Under the pieces are notes generated by a model, which ran no database searches, was not told the DNA's origin, and saw only the letters and a program-made list of their open reading frames with translations. The translations under genes were made by a program, and so were the position numbers. Positions 31,531 through 40,120 of a stretch of 64,000 nucleotides of DNA are shown in pieces. Source of the stretch: Roseibium sp. Sym1 (GTDB taxonomy: Bacteria; Pseudomonadota; Alphaproteobacteria; Rhizobiales; Stappiaceae); assembly GCF_027359675.1 (NCBI RefSeq), contig NZ_CP114786.1:2050501-2114500 (forward strand), read 5' to 3'. Positions within the stretch are counted from its first letter, which is position 1. Every line of letters begins with the position of its first letter.

Positions 31531-31678
31531 GCCCAATCTGCCTCATCCCGGCCAAGCGCAGCGCGAGCCGGGACCGGGGAGCCTAAAGCGCCGGCGCTTC
31601 TTCCTTTGCAATGGAAAGGCCCGGGCTCCCTGGTGCCGGGTCTACGCTGCGCTACGCCCGGGATGAGGCAGATTGGGC
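31531..31678. repeat. 148-bp palindromic element (family B)
   Basis: Terminal 21-bp perfect inverted repeats (GCCCAATCTGCCTCATCCCG... and its complement) enclose an imperfectly palindromic core including GCGCAGCGCGAGCCGGGA. No open frame inside. It looks like a non-autonomous palindromic repeat such as those common in Hyphomicrobiales. Lies just after the acnA islet. Confidence 0.85.
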
Positions 31679-31773
31679 TGGGGGCATTTCGCAGAGGTCC
31701 AAGTGCCGATATCGTTATTTGCCACGATGGGCCAGTTCCGTCAGGCTCAACTTCCAGTCTTCTGGAGGTCCGC

Positions 31774-32163
31774 ATGCCCGATCCCAAACCGCCGCAGCTC
31801 TCCCACATTGCCCCGGTCCTGCCGGTCGCCGACCTGAAGGCGTCCCTCGCCTACTATCGCGACAAGCTTCTGTTCGAGACCCGCTTCGAATGGGCGGACA
31901 CGGACGCCGAGCCGGCGCGCTATGCGATCCTCGCCCGGGATCATGTCGAGTTGCACCTGTCGGCCGGCGCCACACCGCATCCGGCAACGGCCTATTGTTT
32001 TGTCGACGGGGTTGACGGCTACTATGCCGAGGTGAAGGCGGCCGGGGCCAACGTCACCGAGGCGCTTGCCGACCAGCCCTGGGAGATGCGGGAATTCGAG
32101 ACGCGGGATCCGGACGGCAACGTGCTGGTGTTCGGCGAGCACTGCAGCCGGATCGGGGGGTGA
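31774..32163 (+). CDS. VOC-superfamily (glyoxalase/bleomycin-resistance) protein
   Basis: A 129-residue protein with one vicinal-oxygen-chelate module: LSHIAPVLPVADLKASLAYYRDKL, the middle HVELHLSAGATPHPATAY and the ending REFETRDPDGNVLVFGE. His and Glu residues are in places usual for metal ligands, though with the reduced set seen in resistance-type members. Start ATG 31774 has GGAGG upstream at ideal spacing. Substrate unknown. Confidence 0.85.
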   Translation: MPDPKPPQLSHIAPVLPVADLKASLAYYRDKLLFETRFEWADTDAEPARYAILARDHVELHLSAGATPHPATAYCFVDGVDGYYAEVKAAGANVTEALADQPWEMREFETRDPDGNVLVFGEHCSRIGG

Positions 32164-32176
32164 ACCCTCCCCTCTC

Positions 32177-32333
32177 GGTCATCCCGGACGCAGCGCAGCG
32201 GAGATCCGGGATCCACTCATTCCCAGAGCCTGTCTGTGCGATCCGGTGGCTCACCGCGCCCGCTCCCGTTCCGATTCCAGCGGCGCGCCGTGTAGGGATG
32301 TGAATTGGGTCCCGGCTCAAGGCCGGGATGACC
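32177..32333. repeat. Palindromic element (family C), copy 1
   Basis: Starts GGTCATCCCGGACGCAGCGC and ends CCGGGATGACC. Its right part TTGGGTCCCGGCTCAAGGCC recurs with the start at 33171-33323. The space between 32164 and 32495 holds only this element and the promoter of the next gene. Confidence 0.85.
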
Positions 32334-32495
32334 CTGGAGCATGTGGCGACACCAACCGAAGCCGCGCCATGATGTTTCGTGCACGACCGATGAAAAGGCT
32401 CGTCAGCAAAGGCTCCTGACAGGCCGATTGCCTTGCCGCGAAAATCGGTGTTCCATATCAGATGTTTCTTGATCGGAATTTCTGCGGGGGATTTG

Positions 32496-33092
32496 ATGAA
32501 AACGATTTTGACGGCAACTCTTTTTCTGGTCGTGGCCAATGGAGCGGCATTCGCCGATCCATGTCAGGACCGGTTCACCGAACTCTATCTGCCGCTGGAT
32601 CAGGGCGTGCCGACCAAGTCCGCTTCGACCATTGCCTTCAAGGGCGCGCCGCCCAGCTCCAACGACTTTCTCTATCTCAGCCAGGACCATTACATGACGG
32701 TGCCGACCTCTCCGGCCGGACCCTGGATCCTGGGCTACAACAACGTGCTCTACCAGTCCGCGGACGAAGGCAAGACCTGGGAAAAGATCCGTGAGATGGA
32801 GACTGGCCAGAATGCGGACAAGGCGCGCGCGGACAAGCTCGCCAATGCCGAAACGATCCGCAACAGCGCCTGCGCGGAAGAAGAGCTGAACGGAGAGGCC
32901 GTCGAGGTTGTCGCCGCCGACATCACCATCAGCCAGGGCATGGTCACGGAAAACCGCTACACCTACTGGGTCCGCAAGAGCGACGGTTTCATCGTCAAGG
33001 CCATCTATGACACCAAGGCGCCGAATTTCGAAATGGTGACCACCCAGACCATCGAGCAAGCCCCCGGGCTGACCCTGCCGGAACCGGAGTGA
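32496..33092 (+). CDS. Exported protein of unknown function
   Basis: A 198-residue protein with a signal peptide (TILTATLFLVVANGAAF, cleaved near AFA) and a mature part rich in polar residues with a cysteine pair (DPCQDRF and NSACAEEE). YTYWVRKSDGFIVKAIYDTKAP suggests a beta-rich domain reminiscent of periplasmic lipid- or small-molecule-binding barrels, but I cannot name a family. GGGGG precedes ATG 32496. It lies between two family C repeats. Confidence 0.7.
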   Translation: MKTILTATLFLVVANGAAFADPCQDRFTELYLPLDQGVPTKSASTIAFKGAPPSSNDFLYLSQDHYMTVPTSPAGPWILGYNNVLYQSADEGKTWEKIREMETGQNADKARADKLANAETIRNSACAEEELNGEAVEVVAADITISQGMVTENRYTYWVRKSDGFIVKAIYDTKAPNFEMVTTQTIEQAPGLTLPEPE

Positions 33093-33170
33093 GGTTGGCT
33101 CCAGATCCGGTCGTCAGCTGATTTTGCCGAGGGCGCCGGATTTGGTAGTACGCCGGTGGCAACCAAAGGC

Positions 33171-33323
33171 GGTCATCCCGGACGCAGCGCAGCGGAGATC
33201 CGGGACCCACTCGTTTCCAGAACCGTTTGAGAGTTTTGGACACAGGTTGCGGTCGCTTGCGTGCCAATCCTGACGGCACAATGCGTTGGAAAGTGGATTG
33301 GGTCCCGGCTCAAGGCCGGGATG
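33171..33323. repeat. Palindromic element (family C), copy 2
   Basis: Starts GGTCATCCCGGACGCAGCGC, then GCGGAGATCCGGGACCCACTC, and ends TTGGGTCCCGGCTCAAGGCC plus GGGATGA, as in 32177-32333. Same orientation as copy 1. The gap 33093-33429 holds this element and no gene. Confidence 0.85.
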
Positions 33324-33429
33324 AAATCGGAATATGTGGCGGCTCCGTCCGGCCCTTCGCTATGGTGTCTGGCGTTTGACCTTCAAAAAGCGAAATCGTT
33401 CGCTTTTTGCCAGCTTCGCCGGACAGGTC

Positions 33430-33897
33430 TCACCCACGTCCGCGGTAAGGCGCAACGCCCTGTTCGGGGATCCAGACGCCGTCCGGGGCCGGGCCGGTCT
33501 GGTAGAAGACGTCGATCGGGATGCCGCCGCGTGGGTACCAGTAGCCGCCGATGCGGAGCCACTCGGGCTCGAGCAGGTCGACAAGGCGCTTGGCGATCGA
33601 GACCGTGCAGTCCTCGTGGAAGGCGCCGTGGTTGCGGAACGATCCCAGGAACAGTTTCAGCGACTTGCTCTCCACCAGGAAATCCTTCGGCACGTAGTCG
33701 ATCACCAGATGGGCGAAATCCGGCGCGCCGGTGATCGGGCAGAGCGAGGTGAATTCCGGGGCGACGAAACGAACCATGTAGCCGGTGCCGGCCTGCGGGT
33801 TCGGCACCTTTTCCAGAACGGCCTTGTCCGGATCGTCCGGGAGTTCGGTGGAGGACCCGAGCTGGGTCAGGTTTTCGTAGATGCTCTTGTCGGACAT
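33430..33897 (-). CDS. queF: NADPH-dependent 7-cyano-7-deazaguanine reductase
   Basis: A 155-residue type I (short) QueF. The catalytic cysteine is in [21 protein letters not shown] with the following Asp, and the NADPH motif is [22 protein letters not shown]. It reduces preQ0 to preQ1, the last free-base step of queuosine synthesis. ATG 33897 gives the family N-terminus. It follows queC-queD-queE on the same strand but is separated by 233 bp containing repeats, so it probably has its own promoter. Confidence 0.95.
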   Translation of the reverse strand: MSDKSIYENLTQLGSSTELPDDPDKAVLEKVPNPQAGTGYMVRFVAPEFTSLCPITGAPDFAHLVIDYVPKDFLVESKSLKLFLGSFRNHGAFHEDCTVSIAKRLVDLLEPEWLRIGGYWYPRGGIPIDVFYQTGPAPDGVWIPEQGVAPYRGRG

Positions 33898-33919
33898 GAA
33901 GGTCTCCTCAACTTCAACC

Positions 33920-34024
33920 TCATCCTGAGGAGGGCCGTCAGGTCCGTCTCGAAGTATGGGTTGCTTGTTCACGTGTGTGCCGCCGATCCTTCGAGACGCC
34001 GCTGGCGCGGCTCCTCAGGATGAC
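33920..34024. repeat. Two REP-like units (family A)
   Basis: Units at 33920-33954 and 33984-34024 in opposite orientation, with ends TCATCCTGAGGAG and GATCCTTCGAGAC. Same family as at 22954-23156 and 41954-42057. Confidence 0.85.
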
Positions 34025-34063
34025 GCCGAATGTGGTTCGATCATTCGCTCGGAGCGGACTTTC

Positions 34064-34120
34064 CTCTCCATCGTCATTCCGGATCTACGCGCTGCGCTTG
34101 GCTGGGATGACGATGGAGAG
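34064..34120. repeat. 57-bp inverted repeat downstream of queE
   Basis: CTCTCCATCGTCATTCC and GGGATGACGATGGAGAG pair over 17 bp with one mismatch; the core carries CTGCGCTTGGC. Follows the REP-like units of 33920-34024. It could be a stable structure at the 3' end of the queCDE transcript. Confidence 0.75.
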
Positions 34121-34130
34121 GTTTGAGACG

Positions 34131-34859
34131 TTAAACGCCCCTCAAATTGCCCCAGAGCAGGGTGTGCAGCTGGGGCAGGACGGTCGCGGCGTACCATCTG
34201 TCGGTGGCCACCCTGTCGACCAGCCAGCGCATGCGCTCCAGGATGCCGGCCATGTCGATGGCGCTGTCACCGGCTTCGGCTTCCGGCGGCGTGTGGTTGC
34301 CGGGCTGCAGGTAGCAGCTCAGGGACGGGTAGCGCTCTGCGACGTCGCGCGCAAAGGCATAGTCGGCCTCGTCGAAGACCACCACCTTCAGCACCGTCTG
34401 CGTGTCCGGCCCGGCCGCTTCGAAGCATTCGGCCAGTTTCTGCCAGTCGGTCGCCATGCCGGACGACGGCGGTTTCGGGCTGAGCGTCAGCACGTCCAGT
34501 TTGGAGAACCAGTCCCGGGCGATGCTGCCTTGGGTTTCCAGGGCAAAACGGTAGCCCTCCGCATGGCCGAGATCGATCAGGTCTCCCAGCGGCTGGATCG
34601 CAGGATTGCCGCCGGACAGGGACACCATCAACGGCGTGCCGCCGGACAGGATTTCCACCTGCATCAGAATCGCCTCCGGCGTCATCGGGCACCATTCGTC
34701 CCGGTAGGCGCTGTCGACCGCGTGCAGCGTGTCGCACCATGTGCAGCGGTAATCGCAGCCGCCGGTGCGCACAAAGACAGTGGGCTGGCCGATCAGGGCG
34801 CCTTCGCCCTGGATCGTCGGCCCGAAGATCTCGTTGACCTTGATGAGTTCGCTGGTCAT
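34131..34859 (-). CDS. queE: 7-carboxy-7-deazaguanine synthase (radical SAM)
   Basis: A 242-residue radical SAM enzyme with cluster cysteines Cys35, Cys39 and Cys42 ([12 protein letters not shown]) and the QueE entry motif [25 protein letters not shown] is the GGE-like SAM contact and [10 protein letters not shown] is a family feature. It converts 6-carboxytetrahydropterin to CDG. The start ATG 34859 overlaps the queD stop by 4 bases. Confidence 0.93.
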   Translation of the reverse strand: MTSELIKVNEIFGPTIQGEGALIGQPTVFVRTGGCDYRCTWCDTLHAVDSAYRDEWCPMTPEAILMQVEILSGGTPLMVSLSGGNPAIQPLGDLIDLGHAEGYRFALETQGSIARDWFSKLDVLTLSPKPPSSGMATDWQKLAECFEAAGPDTQTVLKVVVFDEADYAFARDVAERYPSLSCYLQPGNHTPPEAEAGDSAIDMAGILERMRWLVDRVATDRWYAATVLPQLHTLLWGNLRGV

Positions 34860-35239
34860 GCGGCGCGTGCTCCCGGATAGACGAGAGGACGGAATTCGGC
34901 GCAGGTCTTCGGGGTTTCCTTCACCCGCACGGCCGAGGTTTCCGGCCAGCGCTGGCGGCACCAATGATAGAAGTAGCGCGCCATGGTTTCCGCGGTGACG
35001 CAGTCGTCGCCGAGCACCTCATTGAGGTGCCGGTGGTCGAGCGTGTCGTCGATGAAGCGCTTGAACTCGGAGAGCTCGCGGTAGTCGCGCACGAAGCCGA
35101 TCGTGTTGAGTTCCTCGGACATCAGCTCGACCTCGACCACGTAGTTGTGGCCGTGGAGCCGCGCGCAAGGGTGATCCTCGCCGAGGCCGAGGATCTGGTG
35201 GCTGGCGGAGAAATGGAATTCCTTGGTGATCCTAAACAC
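34856..35239 (-). CDS. queD: 6-carboxy-5,6,7,8-tetrahydropterin synthase
   Basis: A 127-residue PTPS-fold enzyme with zinc histidines in HFSASHQI and CARLHGHNY, and the catalytic cysteine in [19 protein letters not shown] supplies the catalytic Asp/His. It makes 6-carboxytetrahydropterin from dihydroneopterin triphosphate. A GTG start at 35239 has GGAGG six bases upstream and overlaps the queC stop, so translation is coupled. Confidence 0.94.
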   Translation of the reverse strand: MFRITKEFHFSASHQILGLGEDHPCARLHGHNYVVEVELMSEELNTIGFVRDYRELSEFKRFIDDTLDHRHLNEVLGDDCVTAETMARYFYHWCRQRWPETSAVRVKETPKTCAEFRPLVYPGARAA

Positions 35240-35921
35240 GGCAGGCCTCCTTCCAGAACTCCGCATCCGCGTAGGTGGTCGGGTCTATTCCGCCGGCGAG
35301 ATGGAAGGCCTCGCGCCGTTCGACACAGGTGCCGCAGCGCCCGCAATGGGTTTCGCCGCCCTTGTAGCAGGACCAGGTCCGGCGGTAGTCGACGCCGAGT
35401 TTCAGGCCCTCCCGGGCAATCTCCGCCTTGGAGACATGCACATAGGGCGTATAGAGACTGATCTCGCCGAGGCCCTCCAGCGCGTGGCGCTGCATGGTCT
35501 CGAAGCTTTCGGTGAAGGCCGGGCGGCAGTCCGGATAGATGAAATGGTCGCCGCCATGGACCGCGGTCGCGACCGCGTCGGCGCCGCGGGAGGCGGCAAT
35601 GCCGTAGGCGATCGTCAGCATGATCGCGTTGCGGTTTGGCACCACGGTGATCTTCATGGTGTCTTCGGCATAGTGCCCGTCCGGCACGTCCAGGTCGTCG
35701 GTCAGCGCCGAGCCGGTGAGCTGGCGGCCGATATTGGAGATGTCGATCAGGATAAATTCGGTGCCGAGGGCATCGGCGCAGGCTTTCGCATAGTCCAGCT
35801 CCTTCTTGTGGCGCTGGCCATAGTCGAAGGAGATCAGGCCGATCAGCTCATGCTCTTGCGCAATCTTGTACGCAAGGGTGACGGAATCCATTCCGCCGGA
35901 ACAGATGACAAGTGTTTTCAA
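35232..35921 (-). CDS. queC: 7-cyano-7-deazaguanine synthase
   Basis: A 229-residue PP-loop ATPase with SGGMDSVT near the N-terminus and the C-terminal zinc set CYKGGETHCGRCGTC. It activates CDG and turns it into preQ0. I start at TTG 35921, with AAGGG upstream, because the PP-loop then sits at the usual position; no ATG fits. First gene of queC-queD-queE. Confidence 0.94.
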   Translation of the reverse strand: MKTLVICSGGMDSVTLAYKIAQEHELIGLISFDYGQRHKKELDYAKACADALGTEFILIDISNIGRQLTGSALTDDLDVPDGHYAEDTMKITVVPNRNAIMLTIAYGIAASRGADAVATAVHGGDHFIYPDCRPAFTESFETMQRHALEGLGEISLYTPYVHVSKAEIAREGLKLGVDYRRTWSCYKGGETHCGRCGTCVERREAFHLAGGIDPTTYADAEFWKEACRV

Positions 35922-35969
35922 CGATGTGGTCCCTTGTTTTCGCTGTTGAACGCCCGTTGCGACGCTCGT

Positions 35970-36008
35970 CACCGGGTAGGCTGCGACCGGTGGTTCCCTT
36001 CAGGGAAC
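35970..36008 (-). promoter_or_regulatory. Paired hairpins in the queC leader
   Basis: Two adjoining stems: CACCGG/CCGGTG (35970-35992, 11-base loop) and GTTCCC/GGGAAC (35993-36008, loop of 4), 50-90 bases before the queC start. The preQ1-I and preQ1-II aptamer consensus as I remember them do not match, so the role as a riboswitch or attenuator is only a possibility. Confidence 0.4.
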
Positions 36009-36109
36009 GGCGGCGTTGTAACACGTTTTGACGAAAAGGGAAGGGACGGTATTTTGCACGCGCCCCGTTCAAGGGCCGCGTGCCTGTCAGGTGCTGCGGG
36101 TGAAACGGT

Positions 36110-36529
36110 TCAGTCCCCGAGGCCGAACTGTTCGCTGAACGAGCTGACCACCGGCTGACACTCCGCCGAAACCTTGTCGGCATTTGCCTTCAGGCAGGAC
36201 AGGATACGGCCGCCGCCGAATTCAACATTTGAGCAATTGGCCTCGATATCCGCGGCACAGAGAGCAACCGCATTGCTGACATTAGCGAACAGGAAGTCGA
36301 GCGCATCGGCGAGATCGACAATCGATGCCGCACAGGTGTCGCTGATTTTGTCCTCATGGGCATACATGCAGGACAGCATCCGGCCATTGCCCGGCGTGAC
36401 CTGGTCGCAATAGGTCGTGATTTCGGTCTTGCAGGCTTCAAGCACCCCCTGGACCGGACCCTGGGCCATGGCGGAGGCACTCAGGAGGAAGACGCCAGCC
36501 GCAGCAGCCAGCAATTGAAAGATTTTCAT
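36110..36529 (-). CDS. Exported cysteine-rich repeat protein
   Basis: A 139-residue protein with a signal peptide (LLAAAAGVFLLSASAMA). The mature part has two related modules with spaced cysteines: ACKTEITTYCDQVTPGNGRMLSCMYAHEDKISDTC and LCAADIEANCSNVEFGGGRILSCLKANADKVSAEC. The GxGRxLSC pattern is that of Cys-rich (GLG1-type) repeats, known in secreted bacterial proteins of unknown function. It probably folds with intramolecular disulfides in the periplasm. Confidence 0.8.
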   Translation of the reverse strand: MKIFQLLAAAAGVFLLSASAMAQGPVQGVLEACKTEITTYCDQVTPGNGRMLSCMYAHEDKISDTCAASIVDLADALDFLFANVSNAVALCAADIEANCSNVEFGGGRILSCLKANADKVSAECQPVVSSFSEQFGLGD

Positions 36530-36547
36530 GGCAAGCTCCGCGATACG

Positions 36548-36847
36548 TCAGGGGTTCACAACAACGTAGACCGTCACGCCGTTCTCGACGACAGGGCGAT
36601 AATAAACGCCGCCGCAATTGTAATAGGCGTTGTAGGGGGCGCAGCCGGCAACGGATTGACGCCGGTTGACGCGGCGGGTTGTCCGGCGGGCGGTCCGCCT
36701 TGCGGTGTTGCGGGCTGGGTTCTGGGCCTTGGCTGTGCCGATGCCGGCGAAAATGGGCGTGCCGGCGGCAAAACCGGTGAAATCGATTGGAGCGGAATAG
36801 GCCACCGCAAAGCCGATCGCAGCCGCCAAGAGATAATTTTTAGGCAT
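36548..36847 (-). CDS. Small basic exported protein
   Basis: A 99-residue protein with a hydrophobic N-terminus (LLAAAIGFAVAYS) and AGIGTAKAQ as a likely cleavage site. Then an Arg/Thr-rich stretch (ARRTARRTTRRVNRR) and an aromatic, Tyr/Cys-rich end (CAPYNAYYNCGGVYY). No family recognised. It lies 18 bp upstream of the Cys-rich repeat gene, same strand, so the two exported proteins are probably co-expressed. Confidence 0.6.
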   Translation of the reverse strand: MPKNYLLAAAIGFAVAYSAPIDFTGFAAGTPIFAGIGTAKAQNPARNTARRTARRTTRRVNRRQSVAGCAPYNAYYNCGGVYYRPVVENGVTVYVVVNP

Positions 36848-36989
36848 GATTAAAAGTGTCCTCTCTCTGGAGACATTCGGTGCCCGGCGCTTCCGGGGCA
36901 GGGCACACTCGCATCCTATCTTACGAACGGAAGCTTTTGCGAGTCGTGCGACAACGTGATGGCAAAATGTGCTCCGAGAAGGCATTGAA

Positions 36990-37727
36990 CTAAGCCCAGA
37001 TCGCCATCCGGAGCCCGCGTTCATCGCGCCGGAACTCCTTTGGAAACGGCTCCGCCTCACCCAGAAGAATCCGCTCGGCGATCAGGCTGTTCGCGGCGGC
37101 ATCCAGAAGATCGTCGCGGCCGCAGCCGCGCGGAGGTTTCTGGTCTAGAAAATCCTGCGGCAGACCCTTGCAGACGAGCAGGTCCCGGCGCTGGTCGAGC
37201 CCGGCCGGGTTGGCGCGGCTCTTGACCTTTTTCGGCAGGCTCATTTCTGCTTCGCCGTTCAGCCGCCAGAAGGCAAGTTCCGGGTGAACCTCATGAACGC
37301 GGGCTTCAAGCTCCGGCGTCATCAGCGCGTCGATCTCTCTGATCTTCGGGAACAGGTTGAAACATTGCTTGGAGACCTTTTTCGGCGGCTCCGAGGTTGT
37401 CTCGGCCATGGCGCAGGCCTTGCGATAGTCGTCCTGGTAGACGGCCGCACGGGTGGGAACCGTGAAAACGGAGGACTGGCGCTCGCCGAGATGCTTGCGC
37501 GCCGCCTTTTCCGGACCCCGGCCGCCGGGGCCGATGGTGTCAGGCAGGCCGATGGGCATGTCGACGGCGATGACGGAAAGGGACGGGACGAAATCGACGA
37601 TGCCGGCAAAGGCCGGAAACAGCTCCAGCTGCAGGCTGCCGGGATCGTTCAGGTTGCGCAGGACGGCAACCCAGCCGGCCTTGCAGCCGTCGACACCGGC
37701 GACCCAGGTGTCCCGTCGGTCAGGCAC
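36990..37727 (-). CDS. DUF429 family protein (RNase H-like fold)
   Basis: A 245-residue protein with the DUF429 signature VAGVDGCKAGWVAV at the N-terminus, VIAVDMPIGLPDTIGPGGR and HEVHPELAFWRLNG. The invariant Asp residues (GVDG, VDMP) suggest an RNase H-like nuclease-type metal site, but no activity is established. Its start overlaps the pdxY stop by 8 bases. Confidence 0.88.
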   Translation of the reverse strand: MPDRRDTWVAGVDGCKAGWVAVLRNLNDPGSLQLELFPAFAGIVDFVPSLSVIAVDMPIGLPDTIGPGGRGPEKAARKHLGERQSSVFTVPTRAAVYQDDYRKACAMAETTSEPPKKVSKQCFNLFPKIREIDALMTPELEARVHEVHPELAFWRLNGEAEMSLPKKVKSRANPAGLDQRRDLLVCKGLPQDFLDQKPPRGCGRDDLLDAAANSLIAERILLGEAEPFPKEFRRDERGLRMAIWA

Positions 37728-38616
37728 GGGCCTTGGCTTCGAACACGCGCCGCGACGTGACCAGTGCCATGGCTTTCACCACCGATTGCTGTTCCTCCGC
37801 GAAGAGCAGCTCGTCAGCGCCTTTTTTGACGCTGCGGGCAACCAGCTCGAAGACCGAAGCGGAGGCGCGTTTCAGGGCCTCTTCGTCGTCGAGGCCGGCC
37901 ATCAGGTTGGTCAGGAACAGGCCGGCGATCAGGTCGCCGGTGCCATGCGGGGGATCCATTATGGCGGCATGCTCGGCGGCAACGGCGCCGCGCGGACCGG
38001 CCAGCAGGTTGGCAATGGCGTTGCGGCGCAGCGCCGGTGAGGACGTCACCAGCACACGTTCGTTGCCGAGATGCCTCGCCGCGGCCAGGGCCTGCATTTC
38101 ACTGTCGACGTCGCAGTCGGTCAGCCAGCCGAGTTCGAAGGCGTTCGGGGTGACGATGTCTGCAAGCGGCACCAGCTCGTCCCGGATCGCCTCGGCTGTG
38201 GGTTCAGGCACGTAGAGCGTGCCGCTGTCGCCATACTGGTCGCCCATGACCGGATCGCACAGGTAAAGCGCCTCCGGATTGGCTCTCTTGACGGCCTCTA
38301 CCAGCTCCGCGATCGGACCGGCCTGACCGGCGTCGCCAAGATAGCCGGTGATGACGGCACCAATGTCGGCAAGCTTCGGCGAAGCGGCAAGATCCGCGGC
38401 GATGGCGGCGAAGTCGGCGGTCGGCGGCACGATGCGCGTGCCCTTGCCCTGTCCCGGGTGCCAGGGCAGCAGGATGGTCGGCAGAAACCAGACATCATGG
38501 CCGATCCGCTCCAGCGCGAAGGTCAGGCCGCGGCCGCTGATGCCGCCGCGCACCACCTGCGAAGTGATCACAAGGACCGGCTTTTTCTGTGGCTCGGGAG
38601 CGCCCGGCTGCATCAT
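37720..38616 (-). CDS. pdxY: Pyridoxal kinase
   Basis: A 298-residue ribokinase-family enzyme. VITSQVVRGGISGRG is the family start, VITGYLGDAGQ and YLCDPVMGDQ are conserved and DPPHGTGDLIAGLF carries the GTGD catalytic motif. It phosphorylates pyridoxal to pyridoxal-5-phosphate in the salvage route. It overlaps the DUF429 gene and precedes ispG on the minus strand by 21 bp in transcription order (ispG upstream). Confidence 0.92.
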   Translation of the reverse strand: MMQPGAPEPQKKPVLVITSQVVRGGISGRGLTFALERIGHDVWFLPTILLPWHPGQGKGTRIVPPTADFAAIAADLAASPKLADIGAVITGYLGDAGQAGPIAELVEAVKRANPEALYLCDPVMGDQYGDSGTLYVPEPTAEAIRDELVPLADIVTPNAFELGWLTDCDVDSEMQALAAARHLGNERVLVTSSPALRRNAIANLLAGPRGAVAAEHAAIMDPPHGTGDLIAGLFLTNLMAGLDDEEALKRASASVFELVARSVKKGADELLFAEEQQSVVKAMALVTSRRVFEAKARA

Positions 38617-38637
38617 GGGACGAGTTCCTTGTGAAGG

Positions 38638-39897
38638 TCAGGCGGCGTCGGAGGAGGATTTGGCGCCGGTGCCGAAACGTTTCTCGATATAGTCGAGCAC
38701 CATCTGCTTGAATTCGTCGGCAATGCCGGGGCCGCGCAACGTGGTGGCCTTCTCGCCGTCGATGAAGACCGGCGCGGACGGGGTCTCGCCCGTCCCCGGC
38801 AGGGAGATGCCGATATCGGCGTGCTTGGATTCGCCCGGCCCGTTGACGATGCAGCCCATCACCGCGACGTTGAGGCTTTCAACGCCCGGGTATTGCTCAC
38901 GCCACTTGGGCATGGAGACGCGGATGTGGTCCTGGATGTCCTGGGCCAGTTCCTGGAAGGTGGTCGAGGTGGTGCGGCCGCAGCCCGGGCAGGCGGCGAC
39001 CACCGGCACGAAGGCGCGGAAGCCCATCACCTGCAGCAGCTCCTGGGCGACCTGGACCTCGCGGGTGCGGTCCCCGCCCGGTTCCGGGGTCAGCGACACG
39101 CGGATGGTGTCGCCGATGCCCTGCTGCAGCAGGATGCCCATGGAGGCCGCCGAAGAGACAATGCCCTTGGTGCCCATGCCGGCCTCGGTCAGGCCCAGGT
39201 GCAGGGCATAGTCGCAGCGGCGCGCGAGATCGGCATAGACGGCGATCAGGTCCTGTACCTGGCTGACCTTGGCGGACAGGATGATCTTGTCGCGGCCCAT
39301 GCCGAGTTTTTCCGCGCGTTCGGCGGAGAGAAGCCCGGACTGGATGATCGCCTCGCGCATGACGGCGGCCGCGGAGACCGGCGCATCGCTGTCCGCGTTC
39401 TCGTCCATCAGCTTCGTCAGCAGTTCCTGGTCGAGCGAGCCCCAGTTGACGCCGATGCGAACCGGCTTGTCGTGTTTCAGGGCGATGTCGATGATCTGCG
39501 AGAACTGGGTGTCGCGCTTGGCCTTGAAGCCGACATTGCCCGGGTTGATGCGGTACTTGTCGAGCGCGGCGGCGCAATCCGGATAGTCCTGCAGAAGCTT
39601 GTGGCCGATATAGTGAAAATCGCCGACCAGCGGCACGGTGATGCCGATGCGCTCCAGGCGTTCCTTGATGCGCGGCACCTCTGCGGCCGCTTCCGGCCGG
39701 TCCACCGTGATGCGCACGATCTCGGACCCGGCGCGTGCCAGTGCCGCGACCTGGGCTACGGTCGAATCCGCGTCGGCCGTGTCGGTGTTGGTCATCGACT
39801 GAACGACAATGGGGGCATCGCCGCCAACCGTGACATTGCCCACCTTGACGCCAATGGAGGTGCGGCGGGGCAGGGCTTTCGCGAAATCGTCGATCAT
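38638..39897 (-). CDS. ispG: 4-hydroxy-3-methylbut-2-en-1-yl diphosphate synthase
   Basis: A 419-residue GcpE/IspG. The N-terminus ([22 protein letters not shown]) is diagnostic, and the [4Fe-4S] cysteines are in CPGCGRTT and [13 protein letters not shown]. The enzyme converts MEcPP to HMBPP in the MEP isoprenoid pathway, using flavodoxin or ferredoxin electrons. ATG 39897 matches the usual start; the longer frame upstream has no family homology. It probably heads the ispG-pdxY-DUF429 run. Confidence 0.95.
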   Translation of the reverse strand: MIDDFAKALPRRTSIGVKVGNVTVGGDAPIVVQSMTNTDTADADSTVAQVAALARAGSEIVRITVDRPEAAAEVPRIKERLERIGITVPLVGDFHYIGHKLLQDYPDCAAALDKYRINPGNVGFKAKRDTQFSQIIDIALKHDKPVRIGVNWGSLDQELLTKLMDENADSDAPVSAAAVMREAIIQSGLLSAERAEKLGMGRDKIILSAKVSQVQDLIAVYADLARRCDYALHLGLTEAGMGTKGIVSSAASMGILLQQGIGDTIRVSLTPEPGGDRTREVQVAQELLQVMGFRAFVPVVAACPGCGRTTSTTFQELAQDIQDHIRVSMPKWREQYPGVESLNVAVMGCIVNGPGESKHADIGISLPGTGETPSAPVFIDGEKATTLRGPGIADEFKQMVLDYIEKRFGTGAKSSSDAA

Positions 39898-40120
39898 GAC
39901 AGGCACCAGTGGGTGTTTGCATTCCTGAACCGATAGATGTGCGGTACCGGTCCGGTTTTCCAGCGCATGATTAGGGCTTCGGGGAAAAAAGGGCAATGGC
40001 CGTCACCGTGCGGCATTGTTTCAATCCGGTTTGGTGCGCGCATTGCCATGCCGGGCCGAAGCGATTAAGAGCGACGCTATTGCCCGGGCTTCCTCCAAAC
40101 GGATTGAATTGAGGTTTTGC

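Noticed and set aside
35970..36008. A preQ1 riboswitch before queC
   Set aside because: The hairpins do not match the preQ1-I or preQ1-II consensus I know; kept only as an unexplained leader structure.
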